A stretch of DNA of 36,203 bases from NCBI GenBank assembly GCA_030147745.1, contig JASBUS010000098.1:1-36203 (forward strand), given 5' to 3'. Both the position numbers and the translations under genes were made by a program. Below the pieces are notes generated by a model. The model was given only the letters and a program-made list of their open reading frames with translations, ran no database searches and was not told the origin of the DNA. Positions 1 to 8,740 of this stretch are shown here, one piece after another. The stretch comes from Alphaproteobacteria bacterium (lineage in GTDB: Bacteria > Pseudomonadota > Alphaproteobacteria > Micavibrionales > Micavibrionaceae). The first letter of the stretch is position 1. Each line of letters opens with the position of its first letter.

Positions 1-997
1 TACCCGGCATGATGGATGAGCCTGGCTCATTCGCAGGCAAGTTCAATTCACCAATACCACAGCGTGGGCCTGAGCCGAGCAAGCGAATATCGTTGGCGAT
101 TTTCATCATAGATACGGCAAGCACGTTTAATGCGCCTGAAAGTTCAACCAAGGCATCATGTGCGGCCAAAGCTTCGAATTTATTTTCAGCTGTGACGAAA
201 TCAATGCCTGTGATTTTGGCAACATTTTCAGCGAATTTTTCAGCAAAACCTTTTTTGGAATTAATGCCTGTGCCAACCGCTGTGCCGCCTTGTGCTAATT
301 GTAACATATGCGGGTAAGTTGCTTTAACGCGAGCAATGCCGTTTTCAATTTGCTTAGCGTAGCCTGAAAACTCCTGACCTAGGGTTAGCGGCGTTGCGTC
401 TTGTAAATGTGTGCGGCCGATTTTGACGATCTCTTTAAACGCATTGCTTTTATCAACGAAGACCGAATGCATATGTTCAAGCGCAGGAATAAGTTCGTGG
501 TGAACTTCTTCAACGCAGGCGATATGCATGGCGGTTGGGAATGTGTCATTTGATGACTGGCCCATATTTACATGGTCGTTCGGGTGCACAGGTGATTTGC
601 TGCCGATTGTGCCGCCAAGCATTTCAATCGCGCGGTTAGAAATCACTTCATTGGTGTTCATATTTGTTTGTGTGCCTGAACCCGTTTGCCATACAGAAAG
701 CGGGAAGTGGTCAGCCAATGTTTCGTCAATGACTTCTTCCGATGCGTCGATAATTGCGTTACCAATTGCAGGATCAATCACGCCCAGTGACAAATTCGTT
801 AGCGCCGCAGCTTTTTTGATGATGCCAAGTGCGCGGATAAGCGGCAACGGCATTTTTTCTTCACCAATATCAAAATTCATTAAAGAGCGTTCAGTCTGTG
901 CGCCCCAGTAACGGTCAGAAGGTACATCGATTTCACCAACAGAATCGCTTTCTTTGCGCATTGCTTGGTGCATGTTAATTTCAGCGGGAATAGTCAT
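1..997 (-). CDS. fumC: Fumarate hydratase class II, partial (3' end off window)
   Basis: Catalyses reversible hydration of fumarate to malate in the TCA cycle (cytoplasmic homotetramer, iron-independent class). Reading the minus strand from ATG at 997-995 gives 332 complete codons with no stop before the window edge; class II fumarases are about 460 residues, so roughly the last third is missing. Visible family signatures are the N-terminal [11 protein letters not shown], the substrate-binding [29 protein letters not shown] carrying the catalytic histidine, and the superfamily signature GSSIMPG at the edge, whose loop holds the catalytic serine. An AGAG-type ribosome site lies just upstream of the ATG. 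Aspartase and argininosuccinate lyase share the fold, but this combination of motifs is fumarase. It is divergent from the next gene. Confidence 0.96.
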   Translation of the reverse strand, partial: MTIPAEINMHQAMRKESDSVGEIDVPSDRYWGAQTERSLMNFDIGEEKMPLPLIRALGIIKKAAALTNLSLGVIDPAIGNAIIDASEEVIDETLADHFPLSVWQTGSGTQTNMNTNEVISNRAIEMLGGTIGSKSPVHPNDHVNMGQSSNDTFPTAMHIACVEEVHHELIPALEHMHSVFVDKSNAFKEIVKIGRTHLQDATPLTLGQEFSGYAKQIENGIARVKATYPHMLQLAQGGTAVGTGINSKKGFAEKFAENVAKITGIDFVTAENKFEALAAHDALVELSGALNVLAVSMMKIANDIRLLGSGPRCGIGELNLPANEPGSSIMPG

Positions 998-1146
998 TTT
1001 TCTCTCCGTTCAATAATGTCTGTGCAGATAATACTGAAAAAGCAGCCGCGGGAAAAGGGGCGGGTAATAAAAAACACTAATTTTACCTTATTAATTATTC
1101 CGTAAATATTGTGCTGTATGCTCTTAGAATAAATAAGGATTAACTA

Positions 1147-1665
1147 ATGGAAAAAGAGTTTAATAGTGTTGTATCTGGCGTGCCGCCGAAGTCTTTAATT
1201 GCACAGGCGCATGATAAATTTACACGTATGGCATTGACCGCGATTGATCGTGATCATCCTGAGGCTTATAAGGGCTGCTGTCATTCATATACAGCGCATG
1301 TTATGCAGGCGAATTTGGATAAGCTGGGGGATGACGATAAGATTGTCTTGCTCGGCGGTGCAAATACTATTGCGCATTCTATATTGGTTAGTAAAGACGG
1401 TAAAATTCTGGCAGATTCTGAATTCAAGCAAAAGGGCATTGATGTGCAGCTTGATATGCAGGCTGGGCTATATCGTGTTGAGATGATCGAGGGTTCTGGT
1501 CAATATATCAATATGAATGTTGCGTTTAGCGCCACGATAGGCGAATTCAAGCAAGGTTATTTAAAGCCAGTCGAAGAGAAAATGTATGCTAAACGAGCGG
1601 ATTCACTTAAAGAGGAGCGCGAGGCAACAGCGAAAATAGGGGTGCAAGACCCCAATGGCTTTTAA
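1147..1665 (+). CDS. Unknown protein with a possible Cys-His-Asp papain/transglutaminase-like core
   Basis: 172-residue protein I do not recognise. An AAGGA ribosome site precedes the ATG. There is no signal peptide or membrane segment. The middle contains a Cys pair at the start of a predicted helix (C44-C45, GCCHSYTAHVM), then AHSILV with H77 and GKILAD with D90. Cys at a helix start, His opening a strand and Asp on the next strand after a DG turn is how transglutaminase-like and papain-like cysteine hydrolases look, so an enzyme of that fold is conceivable; this is inference from pattern only. The C-terminal third is charged and probably helical. It ends with a 4-base tail-to-tail overlap with the DUF465 gene on the other strand. 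Confidence 0.75.
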   Translation: MEKEFNSVVSGVPPKSLIAQAHDKFTRMALTAIDRDHPEAYKGCCHSYTAHVMQANLDKLGDDDKIVLLGGANTIAHSILVSKDGKILADSEFKQKGIDVQLDMQAGLYRVEMIEGSGQYINMNVAFSATIGEFKQGYLKPVEEKMYAKRADSLKEEREATAKIGVQDPNGF

Positions 1666-1868
1666 GCAATAATATCCGGTAGAAGATCACTTTCCATTTT
1701 CTGGATCATGTCTTTCAAGGCAAGCTTACGCTTTTTCATGCGTGTCATTTGCAAGAAATCCACGGGCTGAGCAGAAGATAGACGCTCGATAATGTCATCA
1801 AGGTCTTTATGTTCATGTTTCAGCTGAGCGAGTTTTTCGCGGAGGATTTCTTCTTCTTCTGGATCCAT
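1662..1868 (-). CDS. DUF465 / YdcH-family small helical protein
   Basis: Short (68 aa) highly charged protein predicted to form a helical hairpin: EEEILREKLAQLKHEHKDLDDIIERL, a short linker, then MKKRKLALKDMIQKME. The LK.EH..LD..I..L...........LKKRKL.LKD.I pattern is the DUF465 (YdcH) family, common in alphaproteobacteria and of unknown function. I chose the ATG at 1868 (MDPEEEE) rather than the longer in-frame start at 1919, because the extra 17 residues fall outside the family and a purine-rich AGAAGAAG precedes this ATG. Its 3' end overlaps the convergent neighbour by 4 bases. Confidence 0.82.
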   Translation of the reverse strand: MDPEEEEILREKLAQLKHEHKDLDDIIERLSSAQPVDFLQMTRMKKRKLALKDMIQKMESDLLPDIIA

Positions 1869-1975
1869 ACTTCTTCTACGCAGTTCAAAATTTATTAAAT
1901 CAGAAAAATACAATATCAAAAAAACCGCCCTTTGGGTATAGTTTTTTGCGGCACTGCGTAGCTATATATATTTAT

Positions 1976-2407
1976 CTATATAATCACGGCTCTTAAATTG
2001 GTGCTGTCGCTGTAATCCGCTGCGGCTTCATAGGCATCGCTTAGGGCTTTTAACATCGCTTGGCCGTGGGCTTCGCTGGACTGCGCATAATTGATTAAAA
2101 GCTCTGCCAATGTACTTAACGTGCTGCCTGATAAATAATAATCTTCTGAGTTTCGGGTTTTATAAATACCGAGTGACCCATCGTTATTCACTTTTCTAAA
2201 TAGGCTGACCAATTTGTCGATACCCTCAAGGGCCATTTCTGTGGCGCTGCTATTGCCTGTACCTATTGCCATGGTTTGCAGCGCAATGGCAATAGAATGC
2301 GCATCCAAATTTATGGATGTTTGACTGCCGAAACCGACTGATTCTCTGATATTTTCATTAAATGCTGTGCCGATTTGCTTTGCGCTGACAATTTTATGGT
2401 CTGACAT
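1976..2407 (-). CDS. Unknown protein, second member of a tandem paralog pair
   Basis: 143-residue protein with no recognised family, no signal peptide and no clear membrane segment. It is largely helical with one short strand-rich stretch, NNDGSLGIYKTRNSEDYYLSG. The C-terminal half aligns with the neighbour at 2427-2813: NNDGSLGIYK against NADGTYGIFK, then about 40 helical residues, then ends RAVII against RPIVI. The two genes are therefore diverged duplicates. It lies 19 bases downstream of that neighbour on the same strand and very likely shares its promoter. Function unknown. Confidence 0.75.
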   Translation of the reverse strand: MSDHKIVSAKQIGTAFNENIRESVGFGSQTSINLDAHSIAIALQTMAIGTGNSSATEMALEGIDKLVSLFRKVNNDGSLGIYKTRNSEDYYLSGSTLSTLAELLINYAQSSEAHGQAMLKALSDAYEAAADYSDSTNLRAVII

Positions 2408-2426
2408 ATTCGTTTCCTTGTGACAT

Positions 2427-2813
2427 TTAAATAACTATTGGGCGCATATATGGTTTCATATGCGAATAATCTGGCGTGTGGGTGAGGGCCTTGTCTATGC
2501 TCTCGGTAATTGTTTGTTTGCAAACGCCTTGGATGTTTTCGATTAAATACCAGCTGACGGCATAGACGGTTTCTTCGCTGACATAAGTTTGTCCGTCTGA
2601 ATCTTTAAAAATGCCGTAAGTGCCGTCTGCATTCGGTTCGCCCAGAATTTGGCAGATTTGATGTATTTTATTGGTGCGCGCTTGGTGATAGAGATTTTCT
2701 TGCAAGAAATCGACCTGCGCATCAAATAGTTTTTTTTCATGTGTGCTGAAAAGTTGCTTTGTGATTTGCTCAAACAACGCACCCAATGCACGCGAATTCG
2801 CTATTTTACCCAT
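2427..2813 (-). CDS. Unknown protein, first member of a tandem paralog pair
   Basis: 128-residue protein of unknown function. The N-terminal 55 residues are helical and charged. A central segment NADGTYGIFKDSDGQTYVSEET resembles a small beta-hairpin, followed by a helix and the C-terminal RPIVI also found (as RAVII) in the downstream paralog. No catalytic or metal-binding motif stands out. It is preceded by a strong-looking promoter and repeat elements on the minus strand (2840-2903), so it is probably first in a two-gene unit with 1976-2407. The start is the ATG at 2813. Confidence 0.75.
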   Translation of the reverse strand: MGKIANSRALGALFEQITKQLFSTHEKKLFDAQVDFLQENLYHQARTNKIHQICQILGEPNADGTYGIFKDSDGQTYVSEETVYAVSWYLIENIQGVCKQTITESIDKALTHTPDYSHMKPYMRPIVI

Positions 2814-2839
2814 GTATATCCCTTATAAACACTGATGCA

Positions 2840-2861
2840 TTAGAATATTAGAATAATCTAA
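2840..2861. repeat. Octamer direct repeat plus inverted repeat, candidate operator
   Basis: The octamer TTAGAATA occurs twice head to tail (2840-2847 and 2848-2855). The second copy also forms a perfect 5-4-5 inverted repeat, TTAGAATAATCTAA (2848-2861). The element lies immediately downstream of the predicted minus-strand transcription start, a typical repressor position. No binding protein can be named. Confidence 0.5.
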
Positions 2862-2873
2862 CATTATAATTTT

Positions 2874-2903
2874 ACTATAACGCATATGTTGCAATTATGT
2901 CAA
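2874..2903 (-). promoter_or_regulatory. Candidate sigma-70 promoter for the paralog pair
   Basis: On the minus strand, a perfect TTGACA -35 (plus-strand 2898-2903) is followed after 18 bases by TATAGT (2874-2879) as the -10; a 17-base spacer with TTATAG is the alternative. Transcription would begin near 2866, about 50 bases before the ATG at 2813. Confidence 0.6.
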
Positions 2904-3014
2904 ATTGTATGTGTTGCTTGTTAATGACCGCAATTATTGGCTAGGCAAAGGCAAAAAAATCATTAGGATAGTAGATTGATATAAATCTGTATTTTAGAGG
3001 GCGATTTTAGGAAT

Positions 3015-4097
3015 ATGAGCAAGAAGCGCATAGGTATTTTAACAAGTGGTGGTGATTGCGCGGGGTTGAACGCGGTTATACGTGCGGTGGTTCACCGTGC
3101 GGATCTTTTGGACTGGGAAGTCCTTGGCATTATTAACGGTACAGCAGGCTTAATGAAAGAAGAGCCTGAATATCGTAAGCTTGAATTAAAAGATTTTGAC
3201 GGCAACATGCTGCGCCGTGGTGGTACGGTTTTGGGCACAACTAACAAAGGCAACCCGTTTTCATACCCAATGCCTGATGGCACATTCAAAGACCGTAGTG
3301 ATGAAATTATCGCTGGGGCGCGCAAGCTTGGGCTTGAGGCAATTATCGGTATTGGCGGTGACGGCAGTTTTGCGATTCTGCAAAAATTGGCGGAAAAGGG
3401 TGATTTTAAACTTGTCGGTATTCCAAAAACGATTGATAACGATATTGGTAAAACAGAAACATCTGTTGGTTTTGATACAGCTGTAACTGTGGCAACTGAA
3501 GCCCTTGACCGTTTACAGCCAACGGCTGCGTCTCATGACCGTGTGATGATTTTGGAAGTTATGGGCCGTGATGCAGGGCATATTGCTTTGGCGAGTGGTA
3601 TTGCAGGCGGCGCAGATGTGATTTTGATTCCTGAAATTCCGTATTCGATTGATGCTGTGGCAAGTAAGCTGCGTCAAGTCAAGGCAAAAGGCCGTAACTT
3701 CGCGCTTGTTGTTGTCTCCGAAGCGGTAAAGAAAAAAGACGGCGATAGCGCCAAGATGAAATATGCGGATGGCGAAAAACGCTATGGCGGGATTGGTTAT
3801 GTGATTGGCGAAGAATTGGCGATTGCTACAGGCTTCGAAACACGTGTAACTATCTTGGGCCATGTGCAGCGTGGTTCAGCGCCTACATATAACGACCGTA
3901 TGCTTGCATCGGCTTTGGGTGTTAAGGCGGTTGATTTGGTTGCAGAAGGTAAATTTGACCGCATGGTGGCATGGCAAGACCGTAAGGTTGTTGATGTGCC
4001 GATTGCAGATGCGATTGCCGCGTATCAAGATGTCGATTTGGATGGTACATTGGTTCATACCGCCCGCGCATTGGGCATCTGTTTAGGAGATAAGTAA
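3015..4097 (+). CDS. pfkA: 6-phosphofructokinase (mixed ATP/PPi-type active site)
   Basis: Phosphorylates fructose 6-phosphate to the 1,6-bisphosphate in glycolysis. The 360-residue length and motifs are those of the PfkA superfamily: GILTSGGDCAGLNAVIR at the N-terminus, IGIGGDGSF (D116, G117), GIPKTIDNDIGKTE (K138, catalytic D141), and EVMGRDAGHIAL. In this family Gly at the position of E. coli G104 (here G117) favours ATP, and Asp there marks pyrophosphate enzymes. Lys at the position of E. coli G124 (here K138) is found in PPi-dependent and group III enzymes. The G/K combination suggests an ATP-using group III enzyme, but donor use is not settled by sequence. It is followed after 3 bases by the PH-domain gene. 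Confidence 0.93.
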   Translation: MSKKRIGILTSGGDCAGLNAVIRAVVHRADLLDWEVLGIINGTAGLMKEEPEYRKLELKDFDGNMLRRGGTVLGTTNKGNPFSYPMPDGTFKDRSDEIIAGARKLGLEAIIGIGGDGSFAILQKLAEKGDFKLVGIPKTIDNDIGKTETSVGFDTAVTVATEALDRLQPTAASHDRVMILEVMGRDAGHIALASGIAGGADVILIPEIPYSIDAVASKLRQVKAKGRNFALVVVSEAVKKKDGDSAKMKYADGEKRYGGIGYVIGEELAIATGFETRVTILGHVQRGSAPTYNDRMLASALGVKAVDLVAEGKFDRMVAWQDRKVVDVPIADAIAAYQDVDLDGTLVHTARALGICLGDK

Positions 4098-4100
4098 CCT

Positions 4101-4649
4101 ATGCAATATGTTTTACAATCCCTCGCGCCAGATGAAGAAATCGTCCATATCGGGCGTTACCACTGGATGTATAATGTTTATGCATCATTCAGCATATTCT
4201 GGGGCGTGGTGATTTGCATCGCGATGTTGATTGCGCCAGTTTATCTTTATATCTATATGGGCGTTCCAACGTTGCAATATGCACCTGAAAGCGACGCAAG
4301 CTGGATTGATTTTATCCGTGCGTTACATCCACTGATTAAGCTAGGCGCATTATTGGCCTTTGTTATGGGGTTGATGAAGTTCGCGCGTCAGATGGTCGAT
4401 AAAGTCACAACGGAAATTGCCGTAACCACTTCACGTTTGATCTATAAGCGCGGCCTTGTTGCACGTTATGTCGGTGAAATCAGTATTGACCGTATCGAAG
4501 GTGTGAATGTTCTTCAGGGCTTCTGGGGGCGTATCTTTGATTATGGTCGTGTGGTGGTGCGCGGCATGGGCGTGGGGGAAGTTATTCTTCCGCCACTTGC
4601 GCGTCCGATTATCTTCCGTAAAGCAATTGAAAAGGCACGTACGCTTTAA
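4101..4649 (+). CDS. Membrane protein with bacterial PH domain (bPH2, YdbS-like)
   Basis: 182-residue inner-membrane protein. Two hydrophobic segments (about residues 27-52 and 74-93) precede a C-terminal domain with TTEIAVTTSRLIYKRGLVARYVGEISIDRIEGVNVLQGFWGRIFDYGRVVVRG. This is the hallmark pattern of the bacterial pleckstrin-homology family PF03703: a strand reading 'ttsRli.r.G.l.r...ei.ldrIe.V.v.qg..gri.dyG.v.v.G'. The exact role of such proteins is unknown. It starts 3 bases after the pfk stop, with its ribosome site (AGGAGA) inside the end of pfk, so the two are co-transcribed and probably translationally coupled. Confidence 0.88.
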   Translation: MQYVLQSLAPDEEIVHIGRYHWMYNVYASFSIFWGVVICIAMLIAPVYLYIYMGVPTLQYAPESDASWIDFIRALHPLIKLGALLAFVMGLMKFARQMVDKVTTEIAVTTSRLIYKRGLVARYVGEISIDRIEGVNVLQGFWGRIFDYGRVVVRGMGVGEVILPPLARPIIFRKAIEKARTL

Positions 4650-4679
4650 TTTCCTAAAAAATATATAAGAGGGGCTGTT

Positions 4680-6410
4680 ATGAAAGATGCCAATGGTAAA
4701 TGGGATAAGTCGAAGCTTGTCAGCCGTTATGTAACCGAAGGGGCAAAGTCAGCGCCACATCGTGCATATTATTATGCGATGGGGCTGACGGAAGAAGAAA
4801 TTCATCAGCCATTAGTTGGTGTTGCGACTTGTTGGAACGAAGCTGCGCCATGTAATATTGCGCTTCAGCGTCAGGCGCAATCTGTGAAGCGAGGTGTTTC
4901 TGAAAACGCGGGCACGCCGCGTGAGTTTACGACCATTACTGTGACAGACGGCATTGCGATGGGGCATGAAGGCATGCGTTCATCCCTTGTATCACGTGAG
5001 GTTATTGCGGATAGTGTTGAACTGACGATGCGCGGGCATTGCTATGATGCGCTTGTCGGTTTGGCAGGATGTGATAAATCTCTCCCAGCGATGATGATGG
5101 TGATGCTGCGCCTAAACGTGCCATCGGTCTTTATGTATGGCGGGTCGATCCTGCCAGGTAAGTTCCGCGGGGAAGACGTCACGATTATTGATGTGTTTGA
5201 AGGCGTAGGTAAACATGCCACAGGTAAATTTTCAGATGGTGATTTGAAGGAAATGGAATGCGTGGCCTGCCCATCGGCAGGGGCGTGTGGTGGGCAGTTC
5301 ACCGCAAATACCATGGCCTGTGTTTCTGAAACTATTGGCTTAGCGCTACCTAATTCAGCAGGTGCGCCTGCGCCATTTGAATCGCGTGATGAATATGCGG
5401 CGGCGTCTGGCGCAGCGGTGATGAAGTTGATTGAAATGAATATTCGTCCACGTGATATTGTGACGCGTAAAGCACTTGAAAATGCCGCAGCGATTGTTTC
5501 GGCGACGGGCGGGTCAACCAATGCAGCGCTACATTTGCCTGCAATGGCACATGAATGCGGGATTGATTTTGACTTGCATGACGTTGCGGAAATTTTCAAA
5601 CGTACCCCATATATCACTGACCTTAAACCGGGCGGGCGTTATGTTGCCAAAGACCTTTATGATGTTGGTGGCGTGAGTGTGGTGTTAAAAGAGCTTCTAG
5701 ATGGCGGTTATATTCATGGCGACTGTTTGACCGTAACAGGTAAGACCATTGCTGAGAATTTGGCGGATATTAAATTCCCTGAAAATCAGGATGTTGTGCG
5801 CCGCCTATCAAACCCGATATTACCAACAGGCGGCGTCGTCGGCTTGAAAGGTAATCTTGCTAGTGAAGGGGCGATCGTGAAGATCGCAGGCCTAAAGGAA
5901 ATGACATTTGAAGGGCCTGCGCGCGTTTTTGAATGTGAAGAAGACTGTTTTAATGCGGTGCAGGCACGCCAATATAAAGAAGGCGATGTTCTCGTCATCC
6001 GTAACGAAGGGCCGAAAGGCGGACCGGGTATGCGTGAAATGTTGTCCACCACTGCGGCGCTTTATGGTCAAGATATGGGCGGTAAAGTCGCGCTCATCAC
6101 CGATGGTCGTTTTTCAGGCGGTACGCGCGGGTTCTGTATTGGTCATGTTAGCCCTGAAGCTGCTGTGGGCGGGCCAATTGGCCTGTTAAAAGATGGCGAC
6201 ATCATTCGCATTGATGCCAATGTGGGTACATTAGATGTGTTGGTAAGTGATGAAGAACTTGCTGAGCGCCGTAAATCATGGGCGCCTCGTCAGCATAATT
6301 ATCAATCTGGCGCTTTATACAAATATGCGCAGCTTGTCGGCTCAGCTGAAAAGGGCGCGGTCACGCATCCTGGCGCGCAAGGCGAGACACATGTCTTCGT
6401 CGATTTGTAA
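4680..6410 (+). CDS. ilvD: Dihydroxy-acid dehydratase
   Basis: Dehydrates 2,3-dihydroxyisovalerate and 2,3-dihydroxymethylvalerate to the 2-oxo acids in valine, leucine and isoleucine synthesis. The 576 residues cover the whole family length. Cysteines expected to hold the iron-sulfur cluster are visible: C58 (EAAPCN), C131 (AGCDKSLP) and C203 ([17 protein letters not shown]). Other landmarks are [11 protein letters not shown] and, near the C-terminus, [24 protein letters not shown]. Gluconate (Edd) and sugar-acid dehydratases are homologous, but the close match along the length and the CPSAGACGG form fit IlvD. An AGAGGGG ribosome site sits just before the ATG; the PH-domain gene ends 30 bases upstream. 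Confidence 0.95.
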   Translation: MKDANGKWDKSKLVSRYVTEGAKSAPHRAYYYAMGLTEEEIHQPLVGVATCWNEAAPCNIALQRQAQSVKRGVSENAGTPREFTTITVTDGIAMGHEGMRSSLVSREVIADSVELTMRGHCYDALVGLAGCDKSLPAMMMVMLRLNVPSVFMYGGSILPGKFRGEDVTIIDVFEGVGKHATGKFSDGDLKEMECVACPSAGACGGQFTANTMACVSETIGLALPNSAGAPAPFESRDEYAAASGAAVMKLIEMNIRPRDIVTRKALENAAAIVSATGGSTNAALHLPAMAHECGIDFDLHDVAEIFKRTPYITDLKPGGRYVAKDLYDVGGVSVVLKELLDGGYIHGDCLTVTGKTIAENLADIKFPENQDVVRRLSNPILPTGGVVGLKGNLASEGAIVKIAGLKEMTFEGPARVFECEEDCFNAVQARQYKEGDVLVIRNEGPKGGPGMREMLSTTAALYGQDMGGKVALITDGRFSGGTRGFCIGHVSPEAAVGGPIGLLKDGDIIRIDANVGTLDVLVSDEELAERRKSWAPRQHNYQSGALYKYAQLVGSAEKGAVTHPGAQGETHVFVDL

Positions 6411-6441
6411 TCCTTAACCTGATTCGCTTTTTTGTCTTAAA

Positions 6442-6467
6442 ATTCGTCCGTTTTTTAGCGGGCGAAT
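6442..6467 (+). terminator. Possible weak terminator hairpin after ilvD
   Basis: ATTCGTCCG (6442-6450) pairs with CGGGCGAAT (6459-6467) over 9 bp with one G-U pair and an 8-base T-rich loop. The bases after it are not a clean T run, so termination here is uncertain. Confidence 0.35.
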
Positions 6468-6574
6468 AGTTATTCAGACTTTATTTTACTTGCTGTGTGC
6501 AGAAGTAATCTTTTGTTAACGGCTCTATGAAAGAATCTACCTATAAGGCATTTTTTCTACGCTAGGATTCTATC

Positions 6575-8296
6575 ATGGGTATTTCAAAATTAATTGTTTC
6601 GAGTAACGCTAAAAAACTAAGAAAATCAAGCGCGCTATTTTGTGCATTGCTTGTGCTCGGCGGGGTGTCAATACAGGCAACGCCAGCGGAAGCATCTTAT
6701 TTGCAGCGCTATATGACATCTTCATTTGATGACAAGCTCAAAACGGTTGAATTTAACCGCGAAGTTTATGATGGGGTGCTTTCTTTCTATCAGCAGCGTG
6801 ATTTTGCGCCGCTTTGGGTGGATGATCGTGATGGCCTGAATGATAAAGCGAAAGTTGTTCTATCCTCATTAGAGCGTTCATGGCAACATGGTTTGAACCC
6901 AGAAAAATACCTTGATAAAGATATCCTCGGCGCGAATTTCTCGCAGCGTAACAGTGTCCTAGCACGTAGTGAAATGCTGCTTTCATATGGTTTGGCGCTT
7001 TATGCGCATGACATGACGACTATGCGCGTTGACCCGAAAGCGATTAAGCAAGACCCAGATTATTGGCGTAAGGCTGAACCTGCGCTGAATATTTTAAACG
7101 CCGCAATGAGCCAAGCGAGCCCAGAAAAATTACAAAATTATTTAGACAGTATTGAGCCACAAAATGGCTTATATAAACGCCTTAAGAAAGAATATGTACA
7201 GCTTGTTACATCAGATGAGTTTCATCGTCCGCAGGTGCAGGTGACATATGCTGGCTTAATTCAACCGGGCCAGTCACATAAAACTGTGGCGCAGTTCCGT
7301 GCACGTATGGGACTGCCGAAGTTAGATGGTCAGGCGAATTACGTTTATGATGAGGCGCTATTTGAAAAAATTTCAGCCTTCCAAAAAGAGAATGGTTTGA
7401 AGACGGATGGTGTATTAGGGCCGCAAACGGTTAAATATTTGAACCGTAACGCAAGCGACCGTGCGGATCAGCTTTTGGCGAATATGGAGCGTATGCGCTG
7501 GATTGAACCAAACCGTCCAAAGAAATATATCGAAGTAAATATTCCGTCTATGTCTCTTTGGGGTTTTGAAGACGGTAAGGCGACATTAAATATGCCTGTC
7601 ATTGTCGGGCGTACGTGGCGCCCAACGAAAAGCTTCGTGACGGAAATTACGGGCGTGCGTATCAATCCGCGCTGGACAGTGCCGCATCGCATCCGTAGTG
7701 AAGATTACTGGCCAAAGATCAAAGAAGACCCAACAATTCTTCTCGAAAAGAAAATCGATATTATCGAGGGTTATGGCCATGAAGCGATTTATCATGACCC
7801 AACGGCGCTTGATTGGAAAAATATGAGCTGGCGTGAGTTTAATAAATACCGCTTTGTACAGCAACCGGGCGACCATAATGCCCTAGGCCGTATTCGTGTT
7901 TTGATGCCGAATAAGCATGTGATTTATCTGCATGATACCAATCACCCTGAATTATTCGAAAAAGATTATCGTTCAGAAAGCTCAGGCTGTATTCGTTTGA
8001 AATATCCTGAAAAAGTGGCTGAGTTTATTTTGAAAGGCCATGATGTTGAGTGGGGCACACCACAAATGCAGGAAATTTATGACAGCTTGAAACCAAAGGA
8101 TCTTATGGTTGAGCATAAAATGCCAATTTATATCCTGTACCAAACCAATTGGCTGAATGCGCGCGGTGAGGTGGTTTATGGCCCAGACTTATATCTGGAA
8201 GATCGTAAATTGATCGAAGCCCTAAAAACACAAGGTGATTATTACGTGCCAGCGCGTGATGCGATTGGTGAAGATATGAAGATTGCCCTTCGTTAA
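6575..8296 (+). CDS. Secreted L,D-transpeptidase, YcbB/LdtD type
   Basis: Makes 3-3 cross-links in peptidoglycan, or attaches substrates to it, in the periplasm. 573 residues. Residues 1-40 are a signal peptide (basic KKLRKSS, hydrophobic core, cleavage near PAEA). A scaffold region follows (YQQRDFAPLWV, typical of the YcbB N-terminus). A PG_binding_1 domain is at about 258-290 (FEKISAFQKENGLKTDGVLGPQTVKYLN), and the YkuD catalytic domain at about 310-500 carries H453 and the signature SSGCIR with nucleophile C472. The order signal / scaffold / PG-binding / YkuD matches E. coli LdtD (YcbB). An own promoter is likely because about 160 non-coding bases precede it, and a clean terminator follows. 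Confidence 0.92.
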   Translation: MGISKLIVSSNAKKLRKSSALFCALLVLGGVSIQATPAEASYLQRYMTSSFDDKLKTVEFNREVYDGVLSFYQQRDFAPLWVDDRDGLNDKAKVVLSSLERSWQHGLNPEKYLDKDILGANFSQRNSVLARSEMLLSYGLALYAHDMTTMRVDPKAIKQDPDYWRKAEPALNILNAAMSQASPEKLQNYLDSIEPQNGLYKRLKKEYVQLVTSDEFHRPQVQVTYAGLIQPGQSHKTVAQFRARMGLPKLDGQANYVYDEALFEKISAFQKENGLKTDGVLGPQTVKYLNRNASDRADQLLANMERMRWIEPNRPKKYIEVNIPSMSLWGFEDGKATLNMPVIVGRTWRPTKSFVTEITGVRINPRWTVPHRIRSEDYWPKIKEDPTILLEKKIDIIEGYGHEAIYHDPTALDWKNMSWREFNKYRFVQQPGDHNALGRIRVLMPNKHVIYLHDTNHPELFEKDYRSESSGCIRLKYPEKVAEFILKGHDVEWGTPQMQEIYDSLKPKDLMVEHKMPIYILYQTNWLNARGEVVYGPDLYLEDRKLIEALKTQGDYYVPARDAIGEDMKIALR

Positions 8297-8325
8297 ACTT
8301 AAGTAAAATTATATAGATTTTATAA

Positions 8326-8356
8326 AAGATCGGGTTGCCATAACTCGATCTTTTTT
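8326..8356 (+). terminator. Intrinsic terminator after the L,D-transpeptidase gene
   Basis: An 11-bp stem (8326-8336 with 8342-8352, one G-U pair), a 5-base loop GCCAT and a run of six T ending at 8356. It lies 30 bases after the stop codon. Confidence 0.85.
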
Positions 8357-8425
8357 GTTGATTTGCCTATATCTGCGTGCTATTTATCTGATACATCATC
8401 TTGAGGGAAGAATTTGGGGGCAGAT

Positions 8426-8692
8426 ATGTCAGATAATCACGATCATAAACTTTCACGTCTATGTAATGCGTTTAAGAATGCAGCGCGCCCAATTTGCTAT
8501 ATGGCGGCATTGTCTACAGTCGGTGTTTTGGTTGGTGTAGCTAAAGCGCCGCCAGTTATTATTATCGCGGGCACAGCAGCTTTCGCGATTTGTGGTATTC
8601 GCAGTGTGCGTTCATTCATGCGTGGCTGGGATGCGCCTGTTGAGGAAAAGACCAAGAAGTCGAGCGAAGAAAACCCGCAGCCTAAAATATAA
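8426..8692 (+). CDS. Small membrane protein of unknown function
   Basis: 88-residue protein. A polar N-terminus (MSDNHDHKLSRL) is followed by two adjacent hydrophobic segments at about residues 25-40 and 43-60, separated by APP. A charged lysine/glutamate tail completes it. The arrangement suggests a membrane hairpin with both ends in the cytoplasm. I chose ATG 8426, with GGGGG five bases upstream; an in-frame TTG at 8414 behind GAGGG is possible and would add four residues. The gene is bracketed by two terminators, so it is probably a monocistronic unit. No family recognised. Confidence 0.65.
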   Translation: MSDNHDHKLSRLCNAFKNAARPICYMAALSTVGVLVGVAKAPPVIIIAGTAAFAICGIRSVRSFMRGWDAPVEEKTKKSSEENPQPKI

Positions 8693-8713
8693 GATCCATA
8701 GAGTCTTAAGAAC

Positions 8714-8740
8714 AAAGCCGCAGCGTCATGCGGCTTTTTT
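8714..8740 (+). terminator. Intrinsic terminator after the small membrane protein
   Basis: A perfect 9-bp stem, AAAGCCGCA (8714-8722) with TGCGGCTTT (8729-8737), a 6-base loop and a T run to 8740. Confidence 0.9.

Noticed and set aside
9-911. Two plus-strand open frames (9-317, 528-911)
   Set aside because: They lie antisense to fumC, whose minus-strand frame has all family motifs; the plus frames show no family and no ribosome site.
1918-1951. Minus-strand hairpin CCGC...GCGG with seven T, after the paralog pair
   Set aside because: Only a 4-bp stem with a 19-base loop; too weak to call a terminator although the T run is good.
5042-5617. 191-codon minus-strand open frame inside ilvD
   Set aside because: Antisense shadow of a strongly conserved gene; composition reflects the ilvD codon pattern.
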